From positions 1 through 64,000 of the forward strand of contig CAUCQW010000007.1 in assembly GCA_958445065.1 (NCBI GenBank): a DNA stretch of 64,000 nucleotides. Reading direction: 5' to 3'. Of the stretch, positions 15,432 to 24,334 are shown in pieces (within the stretch, counting starts at the first letter, position 1; every line of letters begins with the position of its first letter). The notes under the pieces are model-generated. The model saw only the letters and a program-made list of their open reading frames with translations, searched no databases and was not told the origin of the DNA. Made by a program: the position numbers and the translations under genes. The DNA comes from an uncultured Collinsella sp. (GTDB taxonomy: Bacteria; Actinomycetota; Coriobacteriia; Coriobacteriales; Coriobacteriaceae).

Positions 15432-16736
15432 ATGGCCAGAAAAACGCTTCGGACTATTATTTGCGGCGTACCCGCAGGAACGCTCATGCAAGATGAGAGC
15501 GGTCTAGTCAGTTTTGCCTACGATCAAGATTATGACGGGCCAGCCCTATCGACCAACATTCCCGTATCAAATCGCACATACGGCCAACAGGTCATGAATC
15601 CGTACTTGTTTGGCCTTCTGCCCGACAGCGAGGACCAACGAAAAGCGATTGCCGCCGAATTCGACGCCAGGCCCAATAATCCCGTTGCGCTGCTCAGCCA
15701 TATCGGACTCGACTGTCCGGGCGGAGTGCAGTTTTGCGCCGAAGAAGATATCGACGCCGCCTTGCATCGCACTGGCGAATACCGCCCTATAGACGACCAC
15801 GAGATTGCCTTGCGCCTCAAGTCGATCAGGGATGACCGCGAGGCATCGTGGATGGGCCTAGATGAAAGTTGGTCACTTGGAGGCAACCAGGGCAAGTTCG
15901 CACTCGCGCTCATAGACGGTCGCTGGTGCGAATGCGTAGGTTCCTCGCCCACGACGCATATTTTCAAAAATGGCGTTATCGGATTTAAACTTGAAGCTCT
16001 TAATGAGTTTGTCTGCATGAAAAGCGCCCAGCGCGCGGGTATCGCAACGGCGAACGTTGAGTATCGCTTATTTGAGGACGAACCCGCCCTCATTGTTGAA
16101 CGCTATGACCGTGTGAAAGCCAAAGACGGAACAATCATGCGTCTACACCAAGAAGACCTCTGTCAGGCCCTTGGAGTGATGCCCGCTCAAAAGTACACGG
16201 CAGACGGTGGCCCGACCGCACGCGACATTCAGGAACTCCTCGTCAACACGAGCCATCATCAACTTAACCTGTATCTGTTTACGCAGATACTTTTCTTTAA
16301 CGCCATCATCGGCGCACCGGACGCGCATGCGAAGAACTATTCCCTGCTTCTTGGAAACGGCAGCACAGCTATGATGGCCCGTATGTATGACGTTGCATCG
16401 GGGCTGGCATACGAACGCATGCGGCGAAAAGCGCGCCTTGCCATGAGCGTTGGCGGCGAAAATCGTGTGGGGCGCATCGGTCCAGGCGCTATCCGCCGAT
16501 ACCACGGTATGGGCGACCCCGCGCTGGAGGCGGCGCTCACCGATGCCGGGCTATCCGAGAAGTTTTGCTTTGCGACCATGATGGACCTCGCCTACGAGGT
16601 ACCCATTTGCATGGAAGAGGTCATGGACGAATACGCCGACCTGCCCGGCATGGCGGACCTGCGCGAGCATATGCTCGGCCCCGTCTGCGAAAACTGCCAG
16701 CGCACCCTCGACCTCATCAAGGCGGATATGGGCTAG
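15432..16736 (+). CDS. HipA-like serine/threonine kinase toxin
   Basis: 434 residues, typical for HipA. The N-terminal subdomain includes NPYLFGLLPDSEDQRKAIA. The Gly-rich ATP loop is SLGGNQGKFALALIDG, the helix with HQEDLCQALG follows, the catalytic loop is IIGAPDAHAKNYSLLL, and MYDVASG supplies the metal-binding Asp. HipA kinases phosphorylate tRNA synthetases (GltX in E. coli) and induce dormancy; the target here is unknown. It is translated with the HipB-like gene and ends before a strong bidirectional terminator. All catalytic residues are present, so it should be active. Confidence 0.9.
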   Translation: MARKTLRTIICGVPAGTLMQDESGLVSFAYDQDYDGPALSTNIPVSNRTYGQQVMNPYLFGLLPDSEDQRKAIAAEFDARPNNPVALLSHIGLDCPGGVQFCAEEDIDAALHRTGEYRPIDDHEIALRLKSIRDDREASWMGLDESWSLGGNQGKFALALIDGRWCECVGSSPTTHIFKNGVIGFKLEALNEFVCMKSAQRAGIATANVEYRLFEDEPALIVERYDRVKAKDGTIMRLHQEDLCQALGVMPAQKYTADGGPTARDIQELLVNTSHHQLNLYLFTQILFFNAIIGAPDAHAKNYSLLLGNGSTAMMARMYDVASGLAYERMRRKARLAMSVGGENRVGRIGPGAIRRYHGMGDPALEAALTDAGLSEKFCFATMMDLAYEVPICMEEVMDEYADLPGMADLREHMLGPVCENCQRTLDLIKADMG

Positions 16737-16763
16737 GTGTCCGTAATCTCCCATTTCCCAAAA

Positions 16764-16807
16764 GAAGAGAGGAGGCACCCGTCGCAAAAGCTCGGGTGCC
16801 CCCTCTC
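16764..16807. terminator. Bidirectional terminator between hipA and pepD
   Basis: Stem GAGAGGAGGCACCC pairing with GGGTGCCCCCTCTC around a 14-nt loop, between two converging genes. Confidence 0.75.
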
Positions 16808-16862
16808 ATAATGTCATTTGCAATCCACCAGCACGTGGCTCGGACTGCTGCTAGCGCAACCT

Positions 16863-18320
16863 TTACGCAGCGAGGCGCTTGAGGACGTCGATGAGCAGCT
16901 CGTAGAAGCGCTCGGCAGAAGCGAGCTCCATGCTCTCGTCCGGGGTGTGGACATCGGAGAGCGTCGGGCCCACGGCGATGGCGTCCAGGCCGTGCAGGGC
17001 CTCGGCAAACAGGCCGCACTCAAGGCCGGCGTGAATGGACTCGATTCGTAGCTCGGAGCCAAAGAGCTCGCGATAGCTCTCGACAAAGATGTCGCGGACC
17101 GGCGAATGCTCGGCATAGCTCCAGCCGGGATACTCGAACTCAAACTTGGCGTCGAATCCCAGGACATCGGCCAGCGTCTGCAGGCGGTCCTTGAACTCGT
17201 TCTGCAGCGAGGTGATCGAGGAGCGCGGGGACAGCATGATCTTGACTTGGTCGTCAGAGGTGGCAACCACGCCGATGTTGGAGGAAACCTCGACGGAGCC
17301 GTCGGTGGCGACATTGCGGCGGATCACACCGTTGGGGGCAAGACGCAGAGCGCGAATAAGGGCAAGTGCGGACTTTTCGTCCATGGCCTCGACCTCAGTG
17401 TTGTCGGCAATCTCAACCGTGCAGGTAAAGCCGGGGTCGAAGACCTCGAGCTCGGCAGTAACGTCGGCGATGATGCCCTTTGCGATCTGGGCCGCGGCCT
17501 CGGCTGCAGCGTGGTCGGCGTAGACCAGCTCGGCCTTGCACTCACGGTTGATGGCGTTGTCCTTGGTGCCGCCGTTAAAGCTAACGATGGCGGGCTCGCC
17601 GGCAACCATCAGGCGGTCGATGATGCGGGCCATGATGAGGTTGCCGTTGCCGCGCTCCAGGTTGATATCGCTGCCGGAGTGGCCGCCCAGCAGGCCGGAG
17701 ATGTCGAGCGTGAGGGTGCTACCGGTCTTGTGCTCGCGCGCGATCGGGCAGGTGTAGGTAACGACGACGCCGCCGGCACAGCTGACGGTGGCAACGCCCT
17801 CTTCCTCGGAGTCAAGGTTGATCATGGTGCGGGCGCTAATCTGGGACTTGTCGAGCGTCTCGGCGCCGACCAGGCCAGTCTCCTCGTCGGTGGTGAACAC
17901 GCACTCGAGGGCCGGATGGGTAATCGAATCGTCGTTGAGCACGGTAAGCATAAGCGCGACGGCAATACCGTTGTCGGCGCCCAGAGTGGTGCCGTTAGCG
18001 GTGAGGACGCCGTCCTTGACGACCAGGTCGATACCATCGGTCGTAAAGTCGTGCTCAACGGAGCCCAACTTGTCGCACACCATATCGATGTGGCCCTGCA
18101 GCATCACGGTCGGGGCATTCTCGGCACCGGCAGATGCGGGCTTGCGAATGATGACGTTGTAGACCTCGTCCTGGTACACATCGAGACCGCGCTCCTTGGC
18201 AAACGCAACCAGGAAATCGCTGATGCCCTTCTCGTTGCCAGACCCACGGGGGATCGCGCTGACCTCCTCAAAGAAATGGAACAGCTGGGCGGGCTCGTAG
18301 CCGGTAATCTTGTAGTCCAT
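16863..18320 (-). CDS. pepD: Aminoacyl-histidine dipeptidase (PepD-type M20 peptidase)
   Basis: 485 residues from the ATG at 18320, after GGAGGCACC; the longer frame upstream lacks a ribosome site. The M20C metal site is complete: QGHIDMVCDK (His/Asp), LGADNGIAVALM (bridging Asp), and FTTDEETGLVGA (catalytic Glu and ligand). C-terminal HAGLECGLF and PTLSDVHTPDE add the remaining ligands. Such enzymes split Xaa-His and other dipeptides in the cytoplasm. It stands alone between terminators. Confidence 0.93.
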   Translation of the reverse strand: MDYKITGYEPAQLFHFFEEVSAIPRGSGNEKGISDFLVAFAKERGLDVYQDEVYNVIIRKPASAGAENAPTVMLQGHIDMVCDKLGSVEHDFTTDGIDLVVKDGVLTANGTTLGADNGIAVALMLTVLNDDSITHPALECVFTTDEETGLVGAETLDKSQISARTMINLDSEEEGVATVSCAGGVVVTYTCPIAREHKTGSTLTLDISGLLGGHSGSDINLERGNGNLIMARIIDRLMVAGEPAIVSFNGGTKDNAINRECKAELVYADHAAAEAAAQIAKGIIADVTAELEVFDPGFTCTVEIADNTEVEAMDEKSALALIRALRLAPNGVIRRNVATDGSVEVSSNIGVVATSDDQVKIMLSPRSSITSLQNEFKDRLQTLADVLGFDAKFEFEYPGWSYAEHSPVRDIFVESYRELFGSELRIESIHAGLECGLFAEALHGLDAIAVGPTLSDVHTPDESMELASAERFYELLIDVLKRLAA

Positions 18321-18477
18321 GGTGCCTCCTTGGCGCAACTGGTTAGACAGTAAGACATGCGACTTGTATATTCCCAGACTTTGCGTGCATAAACCAGTCG
18401 AAAACGCCGAGCGCCCTCGCATCATCGGCTAACGGTGGACCGTATAGCGTAACGGTCACAACTTCCGCAGCTCTACA

Positions 18478-18509
18478 AATCGAGGCGCCCTTTCCGGAGC
18501 GCCTCGATT
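18478..18509 (-). terminator. Terminator of clpC
   Basis: Stem AATCGAGGCGC ... GCGCCTCGATT with a 10-nt loop, 25 bp past the clpC stop on the minus strand. Confidence 0.8.
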
Positions 18510-18534
18510 GCGCGTATCAAATTGTCGCCACGCC

Positions 18535-21177
18535 CTACAGCGCGCCGGAACCGGCTTGCATCATGCCGCCGGGGCCCGAGGTCACGCCGCCGCTCACGGG
18601 CGCGGCGTTGCCGGTGTGCGGTACCGCCGGGGCGGTATCGCCACCAAGCGTGCCCGCCGGACGCGGTGCCGGGATCTCGCCCGTGCCGCGGCTAAAGACA
18701 AACTTGCCATCGGCCACGTCGCACAGGACGGTATCGCCCTCGCCCCACTCGCCGGCCAGGAGCTCCTCGGACAGCGGGTCCTCGATGAGCTTTTGAATGG
18801 CGCGGCGCAGCGGACGCGCACCGTTGGTGAGGTCGGTGCCCTCGGCCACGATCTTGTCATAGGCCGCATCGGTGAGCTTGATGTTCATGCCGTTGGCAAT
18901 CAAACGCTGACGCAGGTCGTCCACCAGCAGGTGCGCGATCTTGGTGAGATTCTCGCCCGAGAGCTTCTGGAACACCACAATGTCGTCGATACGGTTGAGC
19001 AGCTCGGGGCGGAACAGGCGCTTGAGCTCGCCCATCGCGCGACCACGGATCTCACTCGACGTGAGACCCTGCTCGCCGGTGGTGCCAAAGCCAACGCTCG
19101 CATCCTGCGCAATCTCGCGGGCGCCCACGTTGGACGTCATGATGATCACGGTGTTGCGGAAGTCGACCGTCTTGCCCTGGCTATCGGTCAGGCGGCCCTC
19201 CTCCAGCACCTGCAGCAAGATGTTGAAGATATCGGGGTGCGCCTTCTCGATCTCGTCGAACAGCACGACCGAGTACGGGTGACGACGAACGGCCTTGGTG
19301 AGCTGGCCGCCCTCGTCGTGGCCCACATAGCCCGGGGGGCTACCGATGAGCTTGGAGACCTCGAACTCACTGCCAAACTCCGACATATCGAAGCTGATGA
19401 GCGCGTCCTTGCTGCCAAAGAGATACTCGGCGAGCGTCTTGGCGAGCTCGGTTTTGCCCGTGCCGGTGGGGCCCAGGAAGATAAAGCTGCCGCCGGGGCG
19501 ACGCGGGTCCTTGAGCGGCGAGCGGCTGCGGCGCACGGCCTTGGCAACGGCCTCGACGGCCTCGTCCTGACCGATGATGCGCGTCTTGAGCACGCTTTCG
19601 GCCTGCAGCAGGCGGCGGCTCTCGCTCTCGGTGAGCGAGGACACCGGCACGCCCGAGGTCACGGACACGATGTCGGCAATCTGGGAGACATCGATGGTGA
19701 GCGGGCTGGCGTCGAGCTCGGCGGTCCAGGCAGCCTTGGCCTCGGCGAGCTCAATCTCGGCAGCCTTTTGCTGCTCGGTGATCTCGGCGGCCTTGTTCAT
19801 GTCGTCGCTCTCGGTGGCCTCCTGCGCGGCGGCCTTAAGCTCCTCCACGCGATGCTCGGCCTCGCGCACCGGCTCGGGCGCGCGGTTGGCGGCGATGCGG
19901 GCGCGGGCGCCGGCCTCGTCAATGAGGTCGATGGCCTTATCGGGCAGGAAGCGATCCTGGATGTAGCGGTCGGAGAGGTTCGCGGCGGCCTCGATAGCAC
20001 CCTGCGTATAGCGCACATGGTGGTGCTCCTCGTAGCGCGGCTTGAGCGCGGTCAGGATCTTGACCGTGTCCTCGACGCTCGGCTCCTCGACATCGATGGT
20101 CTGGAAGCGACGCTCGAAGGCCGGGTCCTTGGTGAGGTACTTGCGGAATTCCTCGGCCGTGGTGGCGCCGATAATCTGGAAGGCACCGCGCGCGAGCACG
20201 GGCTTGAGCATGGAGCTCGCGTCGATGGAGCCCTCGGCAGAGCCGGCACCGATGATGGTGTGCATCTCGTCAATAAACAGGATGACGTCGTCAGCTTCGG
20301 TGGCCTCCTGGATCACGTTCTTGAGGCGCTCCTCAAACTCACCGCGATACTTGGCGCCCGCAACGAGGCCCGGCAGGTCGAGCGTCCAGATGTTCTGGTT
20401 CATAAGGTTCTCGGGCACGTTGCCAGCTGCAATCTGCTGAGCCAGACCCTCGACGATGGCCGTCTTGCCCACGCCGGGGTCGCCCAAGATAAGCGGATTG
20501 TTCTTGGTGCGACGCGAAAGGATCTCCATCATACGCTGGACTTCCTTTTCGCGACCAATTACAGGGTCGAGCTCGCCGTCGCGCGCCTTCTGCGTAAGGT
20601 TGGTGGCGAACTGCTTAAGCGTATCGGTGCCGCTCCCCTTTTGCTGCGACGCGTCCGAGCCGCTAAAGAACGGCAGGCCCGCACCGGGACGCCCGGCACC
20701 GGCGCCGGCGAGCGGACGCTTCTTGTCCTGGTCCTTGGCGGTAAGTTTCTCGATAGCCTTTTTGATGGAGGCGGACGACACACCCAGGCGCATGAGGATG
20801 TCCATGGCCATGCCGTTACCCTCTTCGACGATGCCAATCAGCAAGTGCTCGGTCGACACGTAGGTCTGGTTGTTCTCACGTGCCACGCGGAAGGAGCGCT
20901 CCATCACGCTAATGACGAGCGGCGTAAAGGCAAGCTTGGCAGCCTCGGTCTCCTCGCTGGGCTCGGGAACCGTGGTCTGGACCTCCTTGAGGGTGTCCAT
21001 GATGTCGTCGTAGGAGATATCAAGCGAGCGCAGCGCCTCGGCAGCGATGCCCTCGTCCTCCTTGGCGAGTGCGAGCAGCAGGTGCTCGGTGCCCACCTTA
21101 TTTGAGTGCAGATCGAGCGCCTCCTGTTTGGCCATCGACATGACCTTGCGCGCTCGATCGGTAAATCTATCTAACAT
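18535..21177 (-). CDS. clpC: ATP-dependent Clp protease ATP-binding subunit ClpC
   Basis: 880 residues from the ATG at 21177 (AGGAAACGAGC before it); an upstream in-frame ATG lacks a ribosome site. The N-terminal repeat domain ([20 protein letters not shown]) is followed by AAA+ module 1 (Walker [16 protein letters not shown], Walker [13 protein letters not shown]), a coiled-coil middle domain (about 410-480), and AAA+ module 2 ([30 protein letters not shown]). The C-terminus is Gly/Pro/Ala-rich. ClpC unfolds proteins for ClpP. No mcsA/mcsB or ctsR adjoins, and no clear CtsR or HspR operator is seen in the 190 bp upstream. Confidence 0.95.
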   Translation of the reverse strand: MLDRFTDRARKVMSMAKQEALDLHSNKVGTEHLLLALAKEDEGIAAEALRSLDISYDDIMDTLKEVQTTVPEPSEETEAAKLAFTPLVISVMERSFRVARENNQTYVSTEHLLIGIVEEGNGMAMDILMRLGVSSASIKKAIEKLTAKDQDKKRPLAGAGAGRPGAGLPFFSGSDASQQKGSGTDTLKQFATNLTQKARDGELDPVIGREKEVQRMMEILSRRTKNNPLILGDPGVGKTAIVEGLAQQIAAGNVPENLMNQNIWTLDLPGLVAGAKYRGEFEERLKNVIQEATEADDVILFIDEMHTIIGAGSAEGSIDASSMLKPVLARGAFQIIGATTAEEFRKYLTKDPAFERRFQTIDVEEPSVEDTVKILTALKPRYEEHHHVRYTQGAIEAAANLSDRYIQDRFLPDKAIDLIDEAGARARIAANRAPEPVREAEHRVEELKAAAQEATESDDMNKAAEITEQQKAAEIELAEAKAAWTAELDASPLTIDVSQIADIVSVTSGVPVSSLTESESRRLLQAESVLKTRIIGQDEAVEAVAKAVRRSRSPLKDPRRPGGSFIFLGPTGTGKTELAKTLAEYLFGSKDALISFDMSEFGSEFEVSKLIGSPPGYVGHDEGGQLTKAVRRHPYSVVLFDEIEKAHPDIFNILLQVLEEGRLTDSQGKTVDFRNTVIIMTSNVGAREIAQDASVGFGTTGEQGLTSSEIRGRAMGELKRLFRPELLNRIDDIVVFQKLSGENLTKIAHLLVDDLRQRLIANGMNIKLTDAAYDKIVAEGTDLTNGARPLRRAIQKLIEDPLSEELLAGEWGEGDTVLCDVADGKFVFSRGTGEIPAPRPAGTLGGDTAPAVPHTGNAAPVSGGVTSGPGGMMQAGSGAL

Positions 21178-21369
21178 GCTCGTTTCCTTACATGAGTTCA
21201 TCGAAATCAAAACGCCCGCCCGTCGGCGGCGCTTTTGTCTCTTTACCCACAGGTTGTCTATGTTAACAGCTGGAGGAATATCTATAAACCCGGCTCACAT
21301 GAATGCAGGTTATGACCGCATCGCGGGACTCACCGCGCGATGCGCGACAGGCGCCCCGCAAGAGAAACC

Positions 21370-22059
21370 CTAGGCGTCTTTCACCACGTCGGGACTCGTC
21401 GCACGCGATGCGCGATAGGCATCGGCCTCCTTGGAGACGCGTTCGAGCAGCTCGGATGTATCGACGCCCTCGACTTGCGCGACCGTTTCCACCGTCTGCA
21501 TGGCGACCGCCCTCAGGTACGCGCACGCGCTGTCCCCCGGCTGCTCGAGGTCTATCTCCTCGCCGCCCTCCCGGGCAAAGCCGACCGCCATCACAAAGCC
21601 CATGATGCCCGAGACCAGAAAGCCCACCGCAAAGCTCGAATCTGCCTTGAGCTCTTCTCCGTCGGGGTGGACGATCTCTCTCACGCGGTCGATGATGATC
21701 GTATGGATGCCCTGCACGACCTGCTCGGCGGCACCCGCCCTCATGGTGATGACGATGCGCCGCAGCAGGCAGCGGACGTCGCGCCGGTCGAACGCCGAAA
21801 GGTCGCCCTCGCTCGAAAAATGCCAGAGGGCATCGGTGATGAGCTCGTTATCCTGCAGCAGCTGGGCTATGGCGATGGCGACGAGTTCATCGAAATCGTG
21901 AAAATAGTAGTAAAACGTTCCGCGATTGCACTGGGCGGCGCGGGTCACCTCGCCAACCGACAGCTCGAAGATGCTGTTGTTCTCGATGAGCTCCCAAAAC
22001 GCCTCGATGATACGGGTGCGTGCATCGGGCGCATCGGCGTCCTTACGCGGTCTCGCCAT
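21370..22059 (-). CDS. TetR-family transcriptional regulator
   Basis: About 229 residues from MARPRKDAD (22059); an ATG 9 nt upstream is also possible. The N-terminal helix-turn-helix is clear: TRIIEAFWELIENNSIFELSVGEVTRAAQ then CNRGTFYYYFHDFDEL. The C-terminal ligand domain is of unknown specificity and includes a hydrophobic stretch (FAVGFLVSGIMGFVMAVGF). The start overlaps the end of the activase-type gene, so it is the last gene of that operon. The perfect palindrome at 26533-26553 before the operon is its likely operator. Confidence 0.88.
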   Translation of the reverse strand: MARPRKDADAPDARTRIIEAFWELIENNSIFELSVGEVTRAAQCNRGTFYYYFHDFDELVAIAIAQLLQDNELITDALWHFSSEGDLSAFDRRDVRCLLRRIVITMRAGAAEQVVQGIHTIIIDRVREIVHPDGEELKADSSFAVGFLVSGIMGFVMAVGFAREGGEEIDLEQPGDSACAYLRAVAMQTVETVAQVEGVDTSELLERVSKEADAYRASRATSPDVVKDA

Positions 22060-24334
22060 GCGCCTCACCGCACCCCTGCGCCTTGGCGTTCATGATGAGC
22101 ATCTGAAGACGGTTCTCCACGTTGGCGAAGCTCACGTCGGGATCGTAGTCGAGCGGTAGGAACTGCGCCGTGGGATACTGCTTCTTGAGCGCATGGATGA
22201 GCCCGCGCCCCACGACATGGTTGGGCAGACACCCGAACGGCTGCAGGATCACGAAGTTGCGGCAGCCGCGCTTGGCGTGCTCGAGAATCTCCGCCGGAAT
22301 CAGCACGCCCTCGCCCGCATCGAACGTATGGTGCAGGATCTTATCGCTCGCGCGCACGAGCTCGGGCATGCGCGTCGGCGGCTCGTAGAGCGGGCTCGCC
22401 GCGCCCAGGCGGTCGCAACGGTCGTGCGCGAGCTCGAACAGGTTGTCCGCCGTGGCGTACCAGGCCTTTTCGGGCAGCGACAGGTCGACGTGGAACTCGC
22501 GCGACTGCGCATGCTTGTAGAAATAGGTCTTGCGGATCACGTCGGTCATGCGCGCCTCGATGACCTCGAGCCCGTTGTCCTCGAGGTAGCGCTCGATCTC
22601 GTGGTTGGCGCCGAGATGGAAATTGAGCAGGTACTCGCCCACGATGAGAACGGTCGGATGCGGGTTCGAGCGGTCGTACGGAACGGCGTCCATGATCGCA
22701 AGCGCGCGTTTGAAGCCCGTCGCCTGGCCTCTCAGCCCGGAGCGCTCCATGCCCTCGATAACCTCATCGAGCGCGCGGTCGAACGCAGCGTCCGCCGCGC
22801 CCTTCTCGAGCTCGTAGGGACGGATGCGCCTAAGCATGGCCTCGAGGGCATCGATCATGGGAAGACCGTAGGCGATCTGGATGCTCGGGCCAAGGCCGAG
22901 CTTGAAGCCCGGATGCGCATTGTGGGCATCGACGTCGTCGTTGGTGAGCACCGGGACATAGTCGTATCCCGCGTCGTCGAGCGCGCGGCGCAGCAGGGGC
23001 ATGTAGTGCGTCAGGCGGCAGTCGCCGATATACTTGCCAGTCACCACGGCGACGTCGTGCGGGTCGTACTTACCGCTCTCGAGTGCCGCGAGCGCCTCGC
23101 CGATCACGATTTGCGCGGGGAAGCAGATGTCGTTGTGCACATAGCGTTTGCCCAGGCGGATGGCATCCTCGCGCCCGATATCAAGGGCCTCGGCGCGCAC
23201 GCCCTGATTGCGCATCGCCGCGGTCATGAGCCTGCAGAACGCATGGGAGGTGTTGGGGACCAGCGCGATCTTGTCGTGCCGGTCGCGCTTGGTGTACTTG
23301 ACCTTATACGGGTCGTCGAGCGGATGGACCGCGTGCACCCGGGCGCCCTCGGCACGCTCCTCCGCGCGACGACGGTTGACCGACTCGATAAACGAACGCA
23401 CGCGAATGCCCATGGGACCGGCGACGTCGCTCTCATCGAGCTTGATCATCATCGGAACCTTGGAGCCCATCTCGCCCATCATGCGCGCGATCTCGTCGGT
23501 GAGATACGCATCGTGGCCGCAGCCGAAGCTGCCCATCTGCACGAGCTCGAGCTCGGGCGTCGATGCGACGATGACCGCGCACGACAGCATGCGCGCATGA
23601 TAGTTGTTCACGATGTCGATGCGGCTGTTGGAAAGATCGACGTTGCAGACCCCCGGCACCGCATCGGGCGTCAGCACGGGGATGCCGCGCTCAGAGAAGA
23701 GCTTGGGCAGCCCATGGTTGACCAGCGGGTCGTTGTGGTACGGGCGCGAAGCGATCACCACCGCGTAGCCGCCGTCCTCGTGCACGTTCTCGAGCACCTG
23801 CCTGCCGCGCAGCTGCAGCTGGTTCTCAAACGTCTCCTGCGCGCGGTCCGCCTGCTCGGTCGCCTTGGCAACCAGGTCGGCATCGATATCGAAGGTCTCC
23901 TTGCACCACGCCTTGAGCTGGCGGTTTCGGTCGCCCTCGTCGTACCAGTGGAACAGCGGCGTATCGAACGGAACGCCGAAACGCTCCTCCGGGTTATCGG
24001 AATTGCGCATCACGTAGGGGTATCCCTTTACGACGGCGCACATCCACTCGCTGGTAGAGGCGGTGTTTTCGGTGGGCACCGTCGTGATGATGGGCATGAA
24101 GATGCGGTCGACGCCGGCGTCGACGAGATTGCGGATGTGCCCGTGGACGAGCTTGGCCGGGAAGCACACGGTGTCGGATGTGACGTGCGCCAGACCGCGC
24201 TCGTACATCGCCTTGGTGCTGCGTCCCGAGACGCGCACCTTAAAGCCGAGCGTGCTGAAGAACGTCGACCAGAACGGCATGGTGTCCCAGAACTCGAGCA
24301 CACGGGGAATGCCGATCGTGACATCGCGCCCCCC
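22043..24334 (-). CDS. Acyl-CoA dehydratase activase-related protein, C-terminal part (after frameshift)
   Basis: About 760 codons in the frame that continues the upstream fragment after a seven-G run (24329-24335 on the plus strand). It opens with GGRDVTIGIPRVLEFWDTMP, the start of the DUF2229-type domain, followed by HgdB-like regions with conserved Cys (SDTVCFPAKLVHGH, VHNDICFPAQIVIG, QMGSFGCGHDAYLTDE). No good start codon or ribosome site lies at the junction, so it is unlikely to be an independent gene. Removing one G would give a single protein of roughly 1,475 residues, the usual arrangement of this family. Its stop overlaps the TetR gene. Confidence 0.8.
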   Translation of the reverse strand, partial: GGRDVTIGIPRVLEFWDTMPFWSTFFSTLGFKVRVSGRSTKAMYERGLAHVTSDTVCFPAKLVHGHIRNLVDAGVDRIFMPIITTVPTENTASTSEWMCAVVKGYPYVMRNSDNPEERFGVPFDTPLFHWYDEGDRNRQLKAWCKETFDIDADLVAKATEQADRAQETFENQLQLRGRQVLENVHEDGGYAVVIASRPYHNDPLVNHGLPKLFSERGIPVLTPDAVPGVCNVDLSNSRIDIVNNYHARMLSCAVIVASTPELELVQMGSFGCGHDAYLTDEIARMMGEMGSKVPMMIKLDESDVAGPMGIRVRSFIESVNRRRAEERAEGARVHAVHPLDDPYKVKYTKRDRHDKIALVPNTSHAFCRLMTAAMRNQGVRAEALDIGREDAIRLGKRYVHNDICFPAQIVIGEALAALESGKYDPHDVAVVTGKYIGDCRLTHYMPLLRRALDDAGYDYVPVLTNDDVDAHNAHPGFKLGLGPSIQIAYGLPMIDALEAMLRRIRPYELEKGAADAAFDRALDEVIEGMERSGLRGQATGFKRALAIMDAVPYDRSNPHPTVLIVGEYLLNFHLGANHEIERYLEDNGLEVIEARMTDVIRKTYFYKHAQSREFHVDLSLPEKAWYATADNLFELAHDRCDRLGAASPLYEPPTRMPELVRASDKILHHTFDAGEGVLIPAEILEHAKRGCRNFVILQPFGCLPNHVVGRGLIHALKKQYPTAQFLPLDYDPDVSFANVENRLQMLIMNAKAQGCGEAHGETA